From Glandiceps talaboti (taxonomy: Eukaryota; Hemichordata; Enteropneusta; Spengelidae), in contig NC_135553.1 in the NCBI RefSeq assembly GCF_964340395.1, forward strand, positions 10,526,001 to 10,590,000: a stretch of 64,000 bases of DNA. The letters run 5' to 3'. This document shows positions 24,056 through 56,958 of the stretch, in pieces (the first letter of the stretch is position 1; the number at the start of each line of letters is the position of its first letter). Position numbers and translations under genes: made by a program. The notes below the pieces were generated by a model. It was given only the letters and a program-made list of their open reading frames with translations, did no database searches and was not told the origin of the DNA.

Positions 24056-26479
24056 TGGACATTTAGGATACCACACTATAGGTTTTACTGAGGAGTTACA
24101 GGTAGATGCTTTGAGGTGCATGCCATTGGCTTTTAGACAAAAGTAATAATGGGAGGCAGGGGGTGGGGGGATAAAAAGTTGGGGGGAGGAGAAGAGCATC
24201 TGATAAGATGACACTTTATTTTTCTAACAATAACATACTGACACAAATAATTTATGCCAGTATTTTTATTATTTTTATTTTTTAAAGTGTAAGATTTCTC
24301 TCAAACTTTTAAATCGTTAATTTGTGAATAAATATGAAATAAAAAAATCTGAAACTTTTAGGGTTAGGATAGGTTAGGGCAGACACTATTGTATAGTCAT
24401 TTGGGTCTATAGTCGAACTTGCTTGAATTTCCAAAGCTTGGGCCTTAAAAAAAATTGTTTGGTTCTGGTTAACCAACCCCACCAAGTTTTACACTGCCGA
24501 TCTTAAACTTTTTTTTACACATTTTGGAGAGAAAAAAGACACAAAAATTGTGAAGTCTTGCTAGAAATAGTGGATGCGGAAACTGACATCAACTTAAAAA
24601 GACAACATAAAACTTTTCTTCCAATAATAATGGCTGTACATCTGATGGGAAGAAATAAACCTGAACCAGACACTCACATACGAAAAAAAAGCATCAAAAT
24701 AAAATCTACTTATTCTAAAATTGAACACAACGTAATCGGAACCACTCAATTTTTTAGGCCTAGCTAATAACTAATTGTAAAAAAAAGTATATGTATGCAA
24801 ATAACACAAAAAAGACAGCTTGATGGGCCTCTATTTCTCTAGACTTGCAGAATTCAACGCTATAAACAATAGCTTGGCGGTCAGCTACTTGTTTAATAGC
24901 AAGATAGAAAGACTTTGGCATCTTGAAATGGATATGGTCTCAGCCTTGGTTTTTTATTAACATTTATGTTTGATGTTGTGGGGAAGGAAAGTTCATGACA
25001 AAGTGTGATACTGGTGTACCGATGTGTTTGACGTGAATGTGAGTTATTTCATACATTTGAGGTAAAGTTTCACAAAGGAGGAGGAATGTCACTTCATGAT
25101 ACTACCAAACTAGAGAGGGTATAGAGTTTTAATCAGGTGATACAATGTTGTTTTTTATATGACACGTTTTTTATATCTGACATGTTTTTTGTTACAAATT
25201 ACACAAACAAAATACAGACAGTGATAGCACTCATGCACATAAAATGTTACATTTTAACTCACTGGGAACACAAATAAACAATTTTGTGTTTGACTCATCC
25301 AACAACGATGTTGATTTGTATTCAAAGTAAGATAAAATGTATCATTTTGTATACATGGGCACTCTCAGTGGGTTTTTTTTTTGTGTAATTCGTAACAACA
25401 CATGAGAAGTAAAAATATCATGTCGCCTAATTGAAACTCTACACTCTCTTTAGTTTGGTAGTAGCATGTAACCAATGCAGTAGTTCATCTCTGAGATCAA
25501 AATACCTTAAATAAATGATAAAACAACTCTTCTCAAAATGGAATAACACCTTATGTTCACAGACAGATATTTTTTTAAAACTATAATTGTAACTTATTTT
25601 AGATTATCTTCTTCAGTTTCATATATATTCTATATCTCCTTTTCAACATATTAAAGATTCCAGGAGAATGTTCTTGACTGAAGAAACAGTTTTTTGATGA
25701 GCTGGACTCATTCTTTAGTATATTAAATGGCATCCCATGAATTTTAGTAGAGTTAGAAATGCAAAGTAGAGTAGAGGTGTTCTTAATAATCGGCTAAACC
25801 TTTAGTTATAGTTGGAAGATTTTACTACTTACTTGGTTCTGTCATTAATTAACGGCATTTATTTTATAGTAGAGATGACTGCATCTTATTCTGTGTAATA
25901 TCAGTTAAGTAAATCTCTTCCAAAGATGGGCCAGAACTCTCGAAAATTGTACACTGTTGTCTTTTTGGCTGTACTATTGTGTTCAAACTTTTTATATTCA
26001 AACGGGTGATGTTAAACTAATGTAGTAGTTACACACAGCCTCTATAATGCCACAACACAGTCAGTGGAGTAAAGAATTAACTGATCATGCTCATGCTGAC
26101 AAAATTATCAAATAGTGTCCAAATTATCAATTTGTCTTATGAGCACTCTCAAGTACAGAATTATAAGATATCGCTGACTCTTTATTTTACACTATGGGGT
26201 TTCAGACCCTCAATTACAGGGGTCATATATGATATGTAAAATTTGAGATCTCTGGATACATTGTGCAATTGCAATAGCTGACCTCTGACCCCATGAAAAC
26301 AAACCATATTTACTGTTTGCAAGCATAATGTGTTGCTTTCTTTCTCAACTCAGGGTTTTCATGTAGTATGTTACAATTTGTATTTAAAAAATACCATATT
26401 ATCTGTCTAGGAATGATTGCTATACATGTACTGTGTATATAAGTTGAATAGTTTGATTTTCTATGTGTACATACTATGT

Positions 26480-27110
26480 GCATTATAACTCAATGTCATT
26501 CTCTTAATGTGCACATTATATGTGCGAATATCTTGACTTCGTATGGACACATGATAGTGTCCATATATATATAACTTGACATTGTTATGTGTACATAGTC
26601 ATGTGTACTTAAGTTAATTTCTTTCTCTATACTGTGTGTATGTAACTTAATAGAAGTTTACATTCCATGCGTACATGAGTTTAATATGTACACATGAGTT
26701 AATGTGTACATACCATGTGTACAAGTGTTAATGTGTACATACTGTATGCACATATATTAATGTAAAGTCTACCCATCATTTTACGTACCATGTGTACTTG
26801 AGATAATGTGTACATACTATGTGTACATATGTTAATGTAAAGTCTATCCATGTGTGCTCTGATACATTGTACATACAATGTGTACATAGATAATGTGTAC
26901 CAAACATGTGCACACATGAGTTATGTACACATACTCTGCATACATATGAGTTAATGTGTACATACCATGTGTACAAGAGTTAATGTGTACATACTGTGTG
27001 TACATGAGTTAATATGTACATACCATGTGTACATGAGTTAATGTGTACATACTGTGTGTACATATATCAATGTTAAAAGTCTATTCATGTGTTCTCTGAT
27101 ATACCCACAA
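26480..27110. repeat. Degenerate gtgtacat minisatellite
   Basis: Repeats of tgtgtacatac-atgtgtacatgagttaa with a higher-order block ending taaagtctatccatgtg. A related word composition is seen at 61440-62120. Confidence 0.8.
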
Positions 27111-27371
27111 ATCTATCTGTTATATTAATTGTCATGTACAATGGAAGTCTTTGGTTTGGTTTTTAGCATTTACTGGTAATTTCACTCAAAACAATGAAAT
27201 TGTAGTATCTTACATGAAAATAATCTAATCGTGAACTATCTTGATAGCGTGTTATGATTTGATTTACCATGAGCTGCTTAAACTGCAAAATTTACTGACA
27301 AACATTAGCAGGTAAAGAAATTTTAGAATTGGTTTGTTACTGACTCACTGTATCAGATTAGTAGAACTCTA

Positions 27372-27443
27372 TTTTGTTTGTTTGTTTGTTTGTTTGTTTG
27401 TTATTTATAGCGATATCAACTCATGTTATTTATTTATTTATTC
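27372..27443. repeat. (TTTG)n and (TTTA)n runs
   Basis: Two short tetranucleotide runs separated by about 25 bases. Confidence 0.85.
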
Positions 27444-27841
27444 ACAACCAAAGGGATTATACAGATGAGAACGGCGTAAGTTTTAATACATGGAATTTTG
27501 TTTTAAAGTGTGATTTTGGAACAGTTTGAAAACAAAGTGAAACGATGAAAAGTAGAAAGCATTGCCTGACATAACATTGGAAGAAAACGAAGTTTGAACG
27601 GTTGTCTCATGTAATCAGAACATTTTGTGTAAAGGAAAACAAAGGTATGTCATTATCAGAAGCAAAAATAATGAAAATTTTGTAGGTTCTTTCTGTTTTT
27701 TCCCTTGAATTATGTGAAAAACTTGTATATGAACTTAGCTGATACAGGATTATGAAAAGAATCAATCCATTTGTCAGATGATTTCATATTTTCCTACTGA
27801 GTTGTAATCTTTGAAGTTTAGTAGTCACAGTTTTCTGACTT

Positions 27842-28330
27842 AAAGGCCCATGATTCAATCCTAGGTTCTCATATTACTGTTATCTTATATTTGTGGAGTC
27901 ACAAGGAATAGATAGGATCATTTTGTTCTGGATCAATAGCTCTACTAAACAACTGTTCTTCTCACAAATTTTACTCCTAATCCTGTATGGACCTTTAAAG
28001 GCTCATGATTCAATCCCAGGTTCTCACATTAGTGCTGTCATATCAGAGGAACCACAAGGATTAGAGAGGATCATTCTTTTGTTCTGGATCAACATTTTCT
28101 ATAGCTCTACTAAACAACTGTTCTTCTCACAAATGTTGCTCCTAATCCTATATGGACCTTTAAAGGCTCATGATTCAATCCCAGGTTCTCACATTAGTGT
28201 TATCTTATCAGTGGCACCACAAGGATTACATAGGATTATTCTGTTCAGGTCTAACTTTTTTCTATAGCTCTGTCCGACCAACTGCTTTTTTAACGCTAAG
28301 ATTGTAATCCCAATCTGACATGGGCCTTTA
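27842..28330. repeat. Three tandem ~155-168-bp direct repeats
   Basis: aaaggctcatgattcaatcc begins copies at 27842, 27997 and 28162. Each runs through aagga-ta-ataggat, ctctactaaacaactg and ctcctaatcctgtatgg-cctt. The repeats together create a spurious 124-codon frame. Confidence 0.9.
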
Positions 28331-29198
28331 AGGCATGCATATACAATTCACAGACAGTCTTGTCGTTCCTCTATTTTGATCAGTTTTTACCGTCAAGTTT
28401 CCCAAAATGATGCTTGGTGTTCAGAAGTCTATTATTAAACCTTTTTGCATCTTCAACTTGTTACAATAGTTTAAGCTGTATTTTGTTGACCACATTGCAA
28501 TGTCTTAACTTTTAATCTTATTTATTTTATCACGTTTTATTTACTTCGGTAGCTGCACTTTTCGCTTATACACACATTACTGAAATATATCGATATTTTG
28601 ATTTTGTTGGACTAAGTTTTCAAATAAGTCTGACTACGATTCCAGACAACTTGTTTTCAAAATTTTCAGAATTTGTTTTTTCCATACAATGTGTTCCATC
28701 CTGCAAGATATTTTTTTGTTGTGCAATGTTTCTCAAAGTTGTGCTAATTTTCAGTTTCATTAATACTAGGCTGTAACAAAAGTTCAGACGATCCCTTTCA
28801 GTATGTTTGATTTGTTATTTTGTAGCCAAGAAGTAGACTAATTATATATCTGACTTTGACCTTGCGTTTTTAGTCAAAACTTACACCAACCAAATCAGCT
28901 CACCATTTCATGTGTAGAGGTAATTAGCTCCTAGTTGAGCTACATTTGAACTGTATCTGGCATTTATGTACAATAATTACCATGAGATCTCATACAAAGT
29001 GAATTGCAGACACTCTGATATGCCACATGCCCGTTATCAGAAAGACAAAAGATTATTCAGTCTGGCCACTGGTGGCGCTGTTTCAAAAATCGGGCAACAA
29101 CAGTTGAATACTATGGCCACCTTTGAACAATTGTTTTTTCCAAGTATTCTCAGCTCACAAGTCAATCGCATATTGAGGCAGCCTAAAAACTTCTGCTT

Positions 29199-29232
29199 AA
29201 CCCCCCCCAACCCCCCCCCCCCCCCCCCCCCC
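29199..29232. repeat. Poly-C tract
   Basis: A C run interrupted by AA, about 34 bases. Confidence 0.9.
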
Positions 29233-30439
29233 TTATCTTGTTTTTAATCATGTAATTTTTAGGAACTGGTTGTTGACTGCTTCCTGTTTCTACTGTCTTG
29301 GACCATGACCTGGGTTGTAACCCTTATCTTTGGCATCCACATGCAGTATTTCCTGCAAAATAGTTTTGAAATGGATAACTGGCATGTAGCATATTGGTCA
29401 AAGATATGTTTTAGATATCTCAAATTCAATTGTTTAATCATTCAAAATACACTCTTAGTCTACAGGCAAACCCAGAGAATAATGAACAAACCCTTTCTTT
29501 TTTCCAGTCGTTGTATTTACTTATTTTTCATTATTTTTTTAAAACAAGATTTTTAAATATGAAATAATTGTTCAAATACTTTTTATTTTAAAAAGAGAAA
29601 AGAAAAATATCTGAGTTGAGAAATACTGTTCAAAAGTTTGTCAGTCACCCACAAGAGTGACGTTTTCAAAAAATTCTGATTTTCCCACCAAATGAGAATA
29701 CAGACTATAGTCAAGATTGTGTTGACAAAAATATGTTACTTCTCGAGTTACTTAATACTTCCACATACTGGGTCTTCCATCCACCATGCACCATGTTATG
29801 ATCTTCATGTGCATATTAAAATTGTATTAGAGAAAAATGTTGAACCTAATACATACATATACCAATATATGATGAATGTTGGTACTACAAATGTACCAAT
29901 GATTGCTTGTAATTGTGTATACTGTTGCTATTTGCACACCAGTGTAAAACTGAAAAAAATTATCATATACATTAGTGTATACACTTTGTTTTGTCTATAT
30001 TTGTACATAGACCGGCAAAAAAATGAGTCTCCTGTTACTGACTCCGTTACCGCTGTAAACATCTTCCACGCAATGCAAACTCTTACTAGAAATACAGAAC
30101 TTTAGAATTATATGTGCTTCAAATATGAAACTAGTCGTTCAAGAGCTCACCGTTCAAAGATATGATAAACTTTAATATCACTTGAAGTCGTCCTTAATTT
30201 AATAAAGGGCTGTTCAATATTGGTTTTACTCAAAACAGGAAATATAAAAATATCCACTTATCTTTAAATAAGATCCTCAGCTGAATTTTAATTTTTTTGG
30301 CTTGCACAGGATTTGGCAGAAAGTGTAATGGCAAACAAAATCATGAAATGGACAAATTTTGTCATTTAATTTTTTTAAATATTTGTTTGTACAAAATTGA
30401 TTTATATCGTTCCAGTAATAATCATATATGTAATGTTAG

Positions 30440-30471
30440 AGGTCAGGTCAGGTCAGGTCAGGTCAGGTCAG
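30440..30471 (+). repeat. (AGGTC)n: six overlapping AGGTCA half-sites
   Basis: AGGTCA begins at 30440, 30445, 30450, 30455, 30460 and 30465. Half-sites ten bases apart form DR4-type spacings recognised by nuclear receptors such as TR/LXR types. It may also be only a short tandem repeat. Confidence 0.8.
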
Positions 30472-30700
30472 ACACCGCAAACTACTTAATGACGCGTGCT
30501 TGTACATATACCATGGTTTGTTGTGATTCTATTTTTTTCAAACAAAACATTTAGCCAACTGGTGCTGCAAATCAAATTTCAATTTTTGATGTTTTGTGAC
30601 AAACAAGTGTATTAAGTTGTCATCCACAAACTTGTACAAACATTTTTTAGCCTCACGTGTAGTAGTATCAAAAATGATTACAAGGAAATGATAATTTAAT

Positions 30701-31045
30701 ATTATTCACGAATATTTTTCTTTGTCCAGCCAAGGAAAACATGAGTGACCTAAGGGACTTTGTCACTTCAAGTCGAGTATTTGTACAGCTGAATGAAGAA
30801 AAATGTCAGAGAATAATATAACAAAAAAATCAGAAAAAGTAATATCAATTTTGAGCGTTTTGACTCATATTTCGAATGCAGCAGAAGCAATGACGTAGAC
30901 ACACGTTGTCATAGACGTGACATAGACGCACGTTAGACATTAGACATCGTCGGTACATAGACGCACGTCGTCGTGATGTAGAACGACCACCAGAGTGTAT
31001 ATTTCATATGTTTTGTTGAACTTGGCTTTTACATGGGATAATATG
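30701..31045. mobile_element. Foldback MITE-like element, copy 2
   Basis: Matches the element at 17775-18135 in the same orientation but lacks most of its second inverted arm. It includes a local expansion of gacatagacgcacgt-type words (30905-30975). Confidence 0.6.
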
Positions 31046-31280
31046 AAATTGTAACATTTTAGTTGGTTGTAACACCACAATGACATTGTTTTACGTTCTA
31101 ACCATTCTACCAACTCTATGTGTAATTGCTGTATAAATCATGTAAAGAGAGATCCAGTACTATTTTTAGGGAGACTGTATACAAATATGAACATTCTATC
31201 TTTCAAGTGAATAAATGGTGTATTTATGAATAAATAAATGTGAGTCTTGGTTTCTGTCTTCCAATTGTGTAGTCCACTTG

Positions 31281-31281
31281 T

Positions 31282-31325
<44 letters not shown>
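31281..31325. repeat. (AAC)n microsatellite
   Basis: About 14 AAC/ACA units. Confidence 0.95.
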
Positions 31326-32037
31326 ATCCGATTTAGTTACTTTCAATTCAAAAACAGGTCCTGTTTTGCTCACTTTCAACCCAATACAAGTCCCATTTAG
31401 TCCATTTTCAACCCGACAGAGACCCCATATTTGAGCCCTATAATGCAACCTCCTACAATGCAAATCGCACGCTGCGCCATTTTTAATCCCCACAGTGAAT
31501 GCAGGTGACTTTTAACCCCAAACATAGACCTAAACAAAAATGCTCGACAGAACAATGAACATGTGAGTGAAATGGTAATATTTTTTTGAATCCGGGTGAA
31601 TACAACACATTGCCTTTAAATTTCATAAGGTCGACAAATAATAAATTTGTGTATATTAAGTACATATTACAAAATACCTGTTTGCCTTTAGGAAGTGAAG
31701 GCCTGTTGAATTCCTACTTGGTGATATTTTTTTCGGTAAGTTTTCTTTTATTAGAATAACTCCAAACACAGTTTTTCATGTTCCTCATTCCCATAATAAC
31801 AATGAAAACAAAATTAACAATTGTGCAAAATAACTAAATAATCATCAAATCGAAAGTGATGATGTCTAAATCACCATGACAACAGTCTTTAAAGTGTAAT
31901 TATGTTTAATTACTGTTCATGATACTGTATACTTTTCTACTGTGTTAAAATTGCTTCATTATTGTTTAATTTGTGTAGACTTGCTCGATACAATTTCTCT
32001 AATGTATTGTTTCCAGTCAGCTAATTTAATATAATGT

Positions 32038-32124
32038 TCGTGTGTGTGTGTGTGTGTCTGTGTCTGAGTCTGTGTGTATGTGTGTGTGTCTGTCTCTATG
32101 TCTATGTCTGTGTCTGTGTGCGCC

Positions 32125-32179
<55 letters not shown>

Positions 32180-32180
32180 A
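32038..32180. repeat. (GT)n / (TCTG)n microsatellite
   Basis: A GT-rich run leading into about 13 TCTG units. Confidence 0.95.
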
Positions 32181-33526
32181 CATGTGTCTGGGTGTGTGAT
32201 AGGGATCATTTCGAAATTCGTTGCAGCGGCATATGAAAATCAAAAACAATAAAAAATACAAGCAATAACATTTGTGTTTTAAATTATATATATTATACAT
32301 ATAGAGGACACAATCGAAGAGAGTTGCCGAAAGCGTCAGCACTTTCATCGTAATATATTCTATCCTGAGTTTGCTGGCAAAATAGTAGATACATTATGCC
32401 ATACCAAACAACATAATGTATCACGTGAAAATGAAACCATCATGTATTATGTATCTGTTGACGAAAGCAAAGAGTACATAAAATCACAGACAAGGAAAAA
32501 ATCACATGTTCATACTATTTAAAACATTGACATAATTTTGTGCTGTGTTGAAACATTACAATTCTAAATCACTACATTACATATATACACATGTTTGATA
32601 TTTTTAATTAATAACATTTTTATTGAGCTCCTTACAAAAATACAAATATTTTCATGGATGGAAATCGTTGACATTTTGTATTCGGAAACTTTTCGTGTTA
32701 AATTTATCAATTTCAAAAACAGTCCCGATTTCTTAAATTATGTGCATTTAATTTACCTTTTCTAACAGCAATATGAAACTCTACACTCTGACGAAAATCA
32801 GATTTGATGGCATACAAAATATACTTCAGAGTGTATATAGGTTACAAAATCAGACGACAACAGTAAGACATGTGACGAAGGTGGTCTGATTACGTCATAC
32901 TGCTACTATAAACACATTACGATTATGTAATCCAAATAAAGTCAACCACATTTATTGGTCAACATTTTAATTCTTAATTATCGTTTAATTTCTAAAGTAA
33001 AGCACTGTGACAATTTTTTTTCTGGTGAGATTTAATACAAGCATCTTGTCTTCGGCACTTGTTGAAGCTGTTGGTTTCACTGGACACTGTCTCATTCAAA
33101 ATCACTATAGGGGATACTATAACAACTAATGACCATATCGCGACACACTAAATTGCATCGATTATCTACTTACGTCTTCTCTGATTAAATAAAGACAAAC
33201 GAGTATTTTGCATAGGACCTAATTAAACTTTAATGTCATTCCAAATTTGGAAAGTCCCCAAGTACTAAATGCTAATCTATCGACCTGGTCAATTTACGTG
33301 TACAATACAGCTTTTAGCCAGGTGATTGTTCATGTTATCTACGAATGTATATCGAGGCAACCTGATATATGATGTACATCAACATCTCCTGACGAGTGAT
33401 TTACTCACGAAACAGGCTTGTAGAGACGAAAAACCCGACTTGATTTTCTTCTACCCTCAACATATACTCCGCTCTGCGTGCAGACGTATCGAGCACTGTT
33501 CTACGGACAAATCTTACCACTGACTT

Positions 33527-33712
<186 letters not shown>

Positions 33713-34358
33713 TTTCCAACCCTTCGGTATATCTCATGTTTTGGTCTTGTATAGCCAACATACACCATTAGCAAATCATTTTTTTGCCCCTCACTTCCAG
33801 TAATTGAAACAACCTTGTATGGTCTACAAAACAACGTATGATATAGATTTTTTTCTTTGAAAATGGCGAGTGTGTTAAGAATTGATATAACCATGGAAGA
33901 ATAAGGGGGACCAATGATCTTAGACTCCCAGGGGGGGGGGCACCTAAAAGAAACGATAAAGCCACTTTATAGCAGTTCCCTTGCCGTGATGCTCTGCCAT
34001 GTACTTGTATAGTGGGCTTGGTGGATACGACCCTACCAACAAAGGAAACAAGATTTGTGAATTGTTACAAACTGAGACTCCCAGAGTGATCAGGGGTGTG
34101 AGACTATACAACGAGTTACAGACTACACAGTTCTATTGAATCCAGACTTCAAGGATCAATGGTTACCTATTGTTCAATGGTTTGTTCACTGTCGAATTTT
34201 TGTAATGCTAATGTGTGTGTGCGTTCAGCTCATGCGTCAACTTATCGGCAATCGAAAGATGGTCTTGGAGGCAAGAACAAAATGGATGGCGAGAAGGTGA
34301 CGGGAAAATACTGACAGCGTTAAAAGGCTTACAGTGCGATTTACTTTCTTGGACCACT

Positions 34359-53432
<19,074 letters not shown>

Positions 53433-53572
53433 TTGTACAGAACTATAAAAAAAAATCATGATTATGAATTCTAATTTGTTGAAAAAAATACATTTACATC
53501 ATTTGAGAATTTTCAAGTAGAGATAACACGTCTTTATCAACATATTGGTTTTAAATTCCAACTCCCGTTGGA

Positions 53573-53586
53573 CCACTAGAGGGCAG
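53573..53586 (+). promoter_or_regulatory. CTCF-like motif
   Basis: ccactagagggcag fits the core CTCF consensus CCASYAGRKGGCRS at every position. It lies 140 bases after the TRPA stop codon. Function is inferred from the motif only. Confidence 0.5.
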
Positions 53587-54047
53587 GCTTCAACACAGGC
53601 TTACATCTCTCCCATTCCCAAATCATGATGGTAGGAGTGCAAATGGATGAACTGTTCCTTGACAAGTCAAGATGTTCATATCCATGCTAACGACAGTGTA
53701 CTTCATACTAAAGAAATACGGGTATAAAGATTCAAAACATTGTAGAGTGGAAAAAAGAATTCAACAGCTCTAACCTCTTACTTGCAAGTCTGGTGTCAAT
53801 TTACTCGACTCGTTATGATCTGAAGAACTCAAATTTACACTGTATTACATAGATATCACAGAAAAGAATGGAACCCTGATAAATTTGACAGTGGTTTGCA
53901 ATGTATGGCATAAGCTAATACTTTCTGAATGTCAAGTCACCAAATTTTATCAAAGTTTGAAATTACTGGTACATCATTCTGTAAATGTGTTTTGGAATAT
54001 GGGACCACCATTACTGGAAATGTTGGAAAAAAACAAAAATTTTGATA

Positions 54048-54053
54048 AATAAA
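54048..54053 (+). terminator. Candidate TRPA poly(A) signal
   Basis: AATAAA about 620 bases after the TRPA stop codon. It is the clearest + strand signal before the convergent gene begins. Confidence 0.35.
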
Positions 54054-54187
54054 TCAAGATATTAAAATACATGTGAATACGGAGATATTTTAATTTTGTG
54101 TTTGTTTCCGTAAAAACTCAGTCTAGGATGTAATAATTTCAGAAATAACCCTTTCACTTGAACCACAATTAACGTCTTGAATAACGG

Positions 54188-54256
54188 GATTGACTAGACG
54201 GAATTGTACGAAGATAACGTAGTATGGAATATGATCTGTCAGGAACTAGAGTAAAT
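54188..54256. mobile_element. Solo terminal-repeat copy
   Basis: attgactagacggaattg, cgaagataacgtagta and atctgtcaggaactaga match the right terminal repeat of the element at 58811-59193. Confidence 0.6.
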
Positions 54257-54329
54257 ATTGTATCACACTTAAAAACTTTCGGGAGGAGAGTCTTGACCAG
54301 AATAAGTACAAACACACACAATCACTGGT

Positions 54330-54335
54330 TTTATT
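54330..54335 (-). terminator. Candidate iRhom poly(A) signal
   Basis: TTTATT on + reads AATAAA on the iRhom strand and would give a 3' untranslated region of about 2.6 kb. A second candidate lies near 55679, and I cannot choose between them without transcripts. Confidence 0.25.
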
Positions 54336-55781
54336 GAACAAAATACCATTTAATGATTTCGTTTAAAGTCAAAGAGAACAACTTAGTACAACAAACAGAC
54401 AGACAGGAAAGCCTCAGACATGTAATAATTCAAGTGTGATCTGAGAAAAATGTTTGCTGTATACAGTAAGATTAGTGAATACTCCTGGAATAACTTGTAT
54501 TTTATCAGAAAGAGTCAGCCTCCTTCAGAACCAAATAACCACCATATCTGACCAGTAGACTGTATTTATGGTTACAAATAAGTTCTGAGAACTCGATGTG
54601 AGATGTAGAAACAGTGAACTCATGGCTACAGTTTTTCTGCCAGCCCATATTTAGCTAATAACCAAACATTCAAAGTAAGCTAACAGTTTTACTGATAGCT
54701 TTGTATTCCATGAGTGAATGCCATCATTTTGTTACTTAGAGCTTCAGCAACATAAGCCCTGGTGTGAACATTCACTCCAGGATCTATGTTACAACACAAG
54801 TCAACACATCACAGTTAGTAATATAGCGCCCTCATTGGTTGGCATGTAACAACTCAACTCACTCAGTACAAAACACCTCTCCACTGGGTCTAACAGAATA
54901 CTTCTGATGACCATATCCATAAACTCTTAAGTTGTAAAATGCTGTCTTGGTGTGCAGACCTATCTATAGACAACTTATGGCCAATATAAATCAACACATC
55001 TTACGAACAGAAACAGTTTTGTAAATAATAACAAAAGCAGCAAAATTACTGAAGGAGTGCAGAGGAAGCTGGGACAGAAAGTATAGACACTTATTTCTGA
55101 AATAGTTACAAAAACAAACATTCCATCAATCTTCTTAAAGCTGCACTAGCTGTAACTGGAATATTTTTTGAAACTCTTTTATAAGATATAATGACTTACT
55201 CATAATATTGTACACCTTGAACAGTATTGAATCCCCTGTGGATTTAATGCATAACTGTACACATGACGTGATATGGTGCAGTGTATCCTATCAAATTGAA
55301 TTTTGGGTCCAAACCCTAAAATCAGCACCCAAATTCAATCACAATTTCAGCTGTTACACTACTTATGAATCTACTCCTAATTAACATGTAATGTCTAATT
55401 ATTCATATTTAAACCATTTTCAGTGAATATATCGTCCGTTATCTGATCAAAAAAAAAAATTCAGTTACACCTAGTGTAGCTTTAATGTGGTTTCTATGAT
55501 TTTAGAATCTATTATAAAAGAAAAGAAATTTGCAAAAATGAATCAACTACTCAATTACAAAGCTTGCAAACATTTAATCATTTGGAAATTACTTTTGTCA
55601 TTTGCATGCATACTCTTCTTCTCAAATCATTTCATTCTAACTTAAAATTTGTGACACATGTTGAGAATTGTAAATGCGTTTATTACCTTTTAACTGCCAT
55701 TTGTGCAACTATTGATGTCTAAAGTGATATGACCACTGGATAATCTAAAGTACTTGGACATCAAGATCTTGACATGATATG

Positions 55782-55999
55782 AAAGCTTCAAATTTTAAAA
55801 CTAGTCTTTCGAGTAAAGTGTGCCCTCTAGTGACAGTATAGAGAATGGTTGAAGGATCCCAAGTTTTACATTACACCACTTCATTGGTTTATCAATAGCT
55901 TCAAAGTTGAAACTAATCTTTCTAGTAAAGTGCGCCCTCTAGTGACAGTATAGAGCATGGTTGAAGGATCCCAAGCTTATATGTTGCACTTCATTGGTT
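55782..55999. repeat. ~117-bp tandem duplication with a CTCF-like core
   Basis: Two copies share ctagtaaagtg-gccctctag, tgacagtatagag, atggttgaaggatcccaag and cacttcattggtt. Each carries a CTCF-like core on the reverse strand, one base off consensus. Confidence 0.85.
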
Positions 56000-56958
56000 A
56001 TTAATATCTAGAGGTGTTTTACAATATGATCTAAGACCCTATTGTCCATATCAACAAATAACTTCTGGTAGAAAACTTTACATTACTAAAGTTCTTGAAC
56101 AATGGTGTAAATATAGTCTTTGGTAAAGATATATGGGAGTTCACTAAATACGTGTACATCTAATTTTGAATGGTGAATGATTACTTGCGACTCGACTATA
56201 ACCATGGGAAATTAGTTTCACCAACCTTTGACATTTACTTTTGGTAGACTACACCTAGGATTATTTTTCTATGTATATCAGATATAGATTTTTCTGCTCT
56301 TCCAGGATGTCTAGTGTGAATTTCACTGAAGGGGGGGTCGACTAAAGTCTATACAAATATGATATATACACTTCACATGTAATGTCAACTCTCGGGTGGA
56401 TATTTTAGAAAGTTAGCAAGCGTAAACCACTAATTTATCTATACACTTTACATGTGATGTCTCTCCTGGGGAGGACATGCTAGGAAAGGTAGGTACAGTA
56501 ACAGAAATTGACCTGTAGATCTAACACCATGTACATACTACTAGTAGACAAACAGTGTAACTACTTCTACATTGGACTTGCTGACACAGAATATCTTCAA
56601 TCACAGTTGTTTGGATAAAGACATCACGTCACCTGAGAAAAACCAACAACTTTGCTCACAACCCAATGACTCCACTCAAAATCAACGACTCCGCTCAAAA
56701 CACTTGCAATGACACTTTAAAAAACTTTTGCTACATCTGGTCTGAATCTAAATAATAACTCCAGGAGAGTGGTTACTATCCATTTAAAAAAAAATACTAC
56801 CATCGCAGTTCGTATTAATATTACTATATACATTACAAAGAAAATTGACTATGGCTTAGACTTGAGAGATTTGTCGGCCCCGCTGGTTTGTGATTACCTA
56901 AACATGTTTACAACAAGTGGTACACATCGACGAATCTCTCAATCTATCATATGGATAA

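Larger units (their letters stand above)
53433..56958. other. Convergent 3' regions of TRPA (+) and iRhom (-)
   Basis: No coding sequence is seen. The two genes point at each other. An AATAAA on + at 54048-54053 and one on - at 54330-54335 would place the two transcript ends about 0.3 kb apart. A solo terminal-repeat copy (54188-54256), two CTCF-like motifs in a tandem duplication (55782-55999) and a full CTCF-like match (53573-53586) lie here. Confidence 0.5.

Noticed and set aside
27893-28267. 124-codon frame between XYLT and TRPA
   Set aside because: It is internal repetition from three tandem DNA repeats, with no start context, splice signals or similarity.
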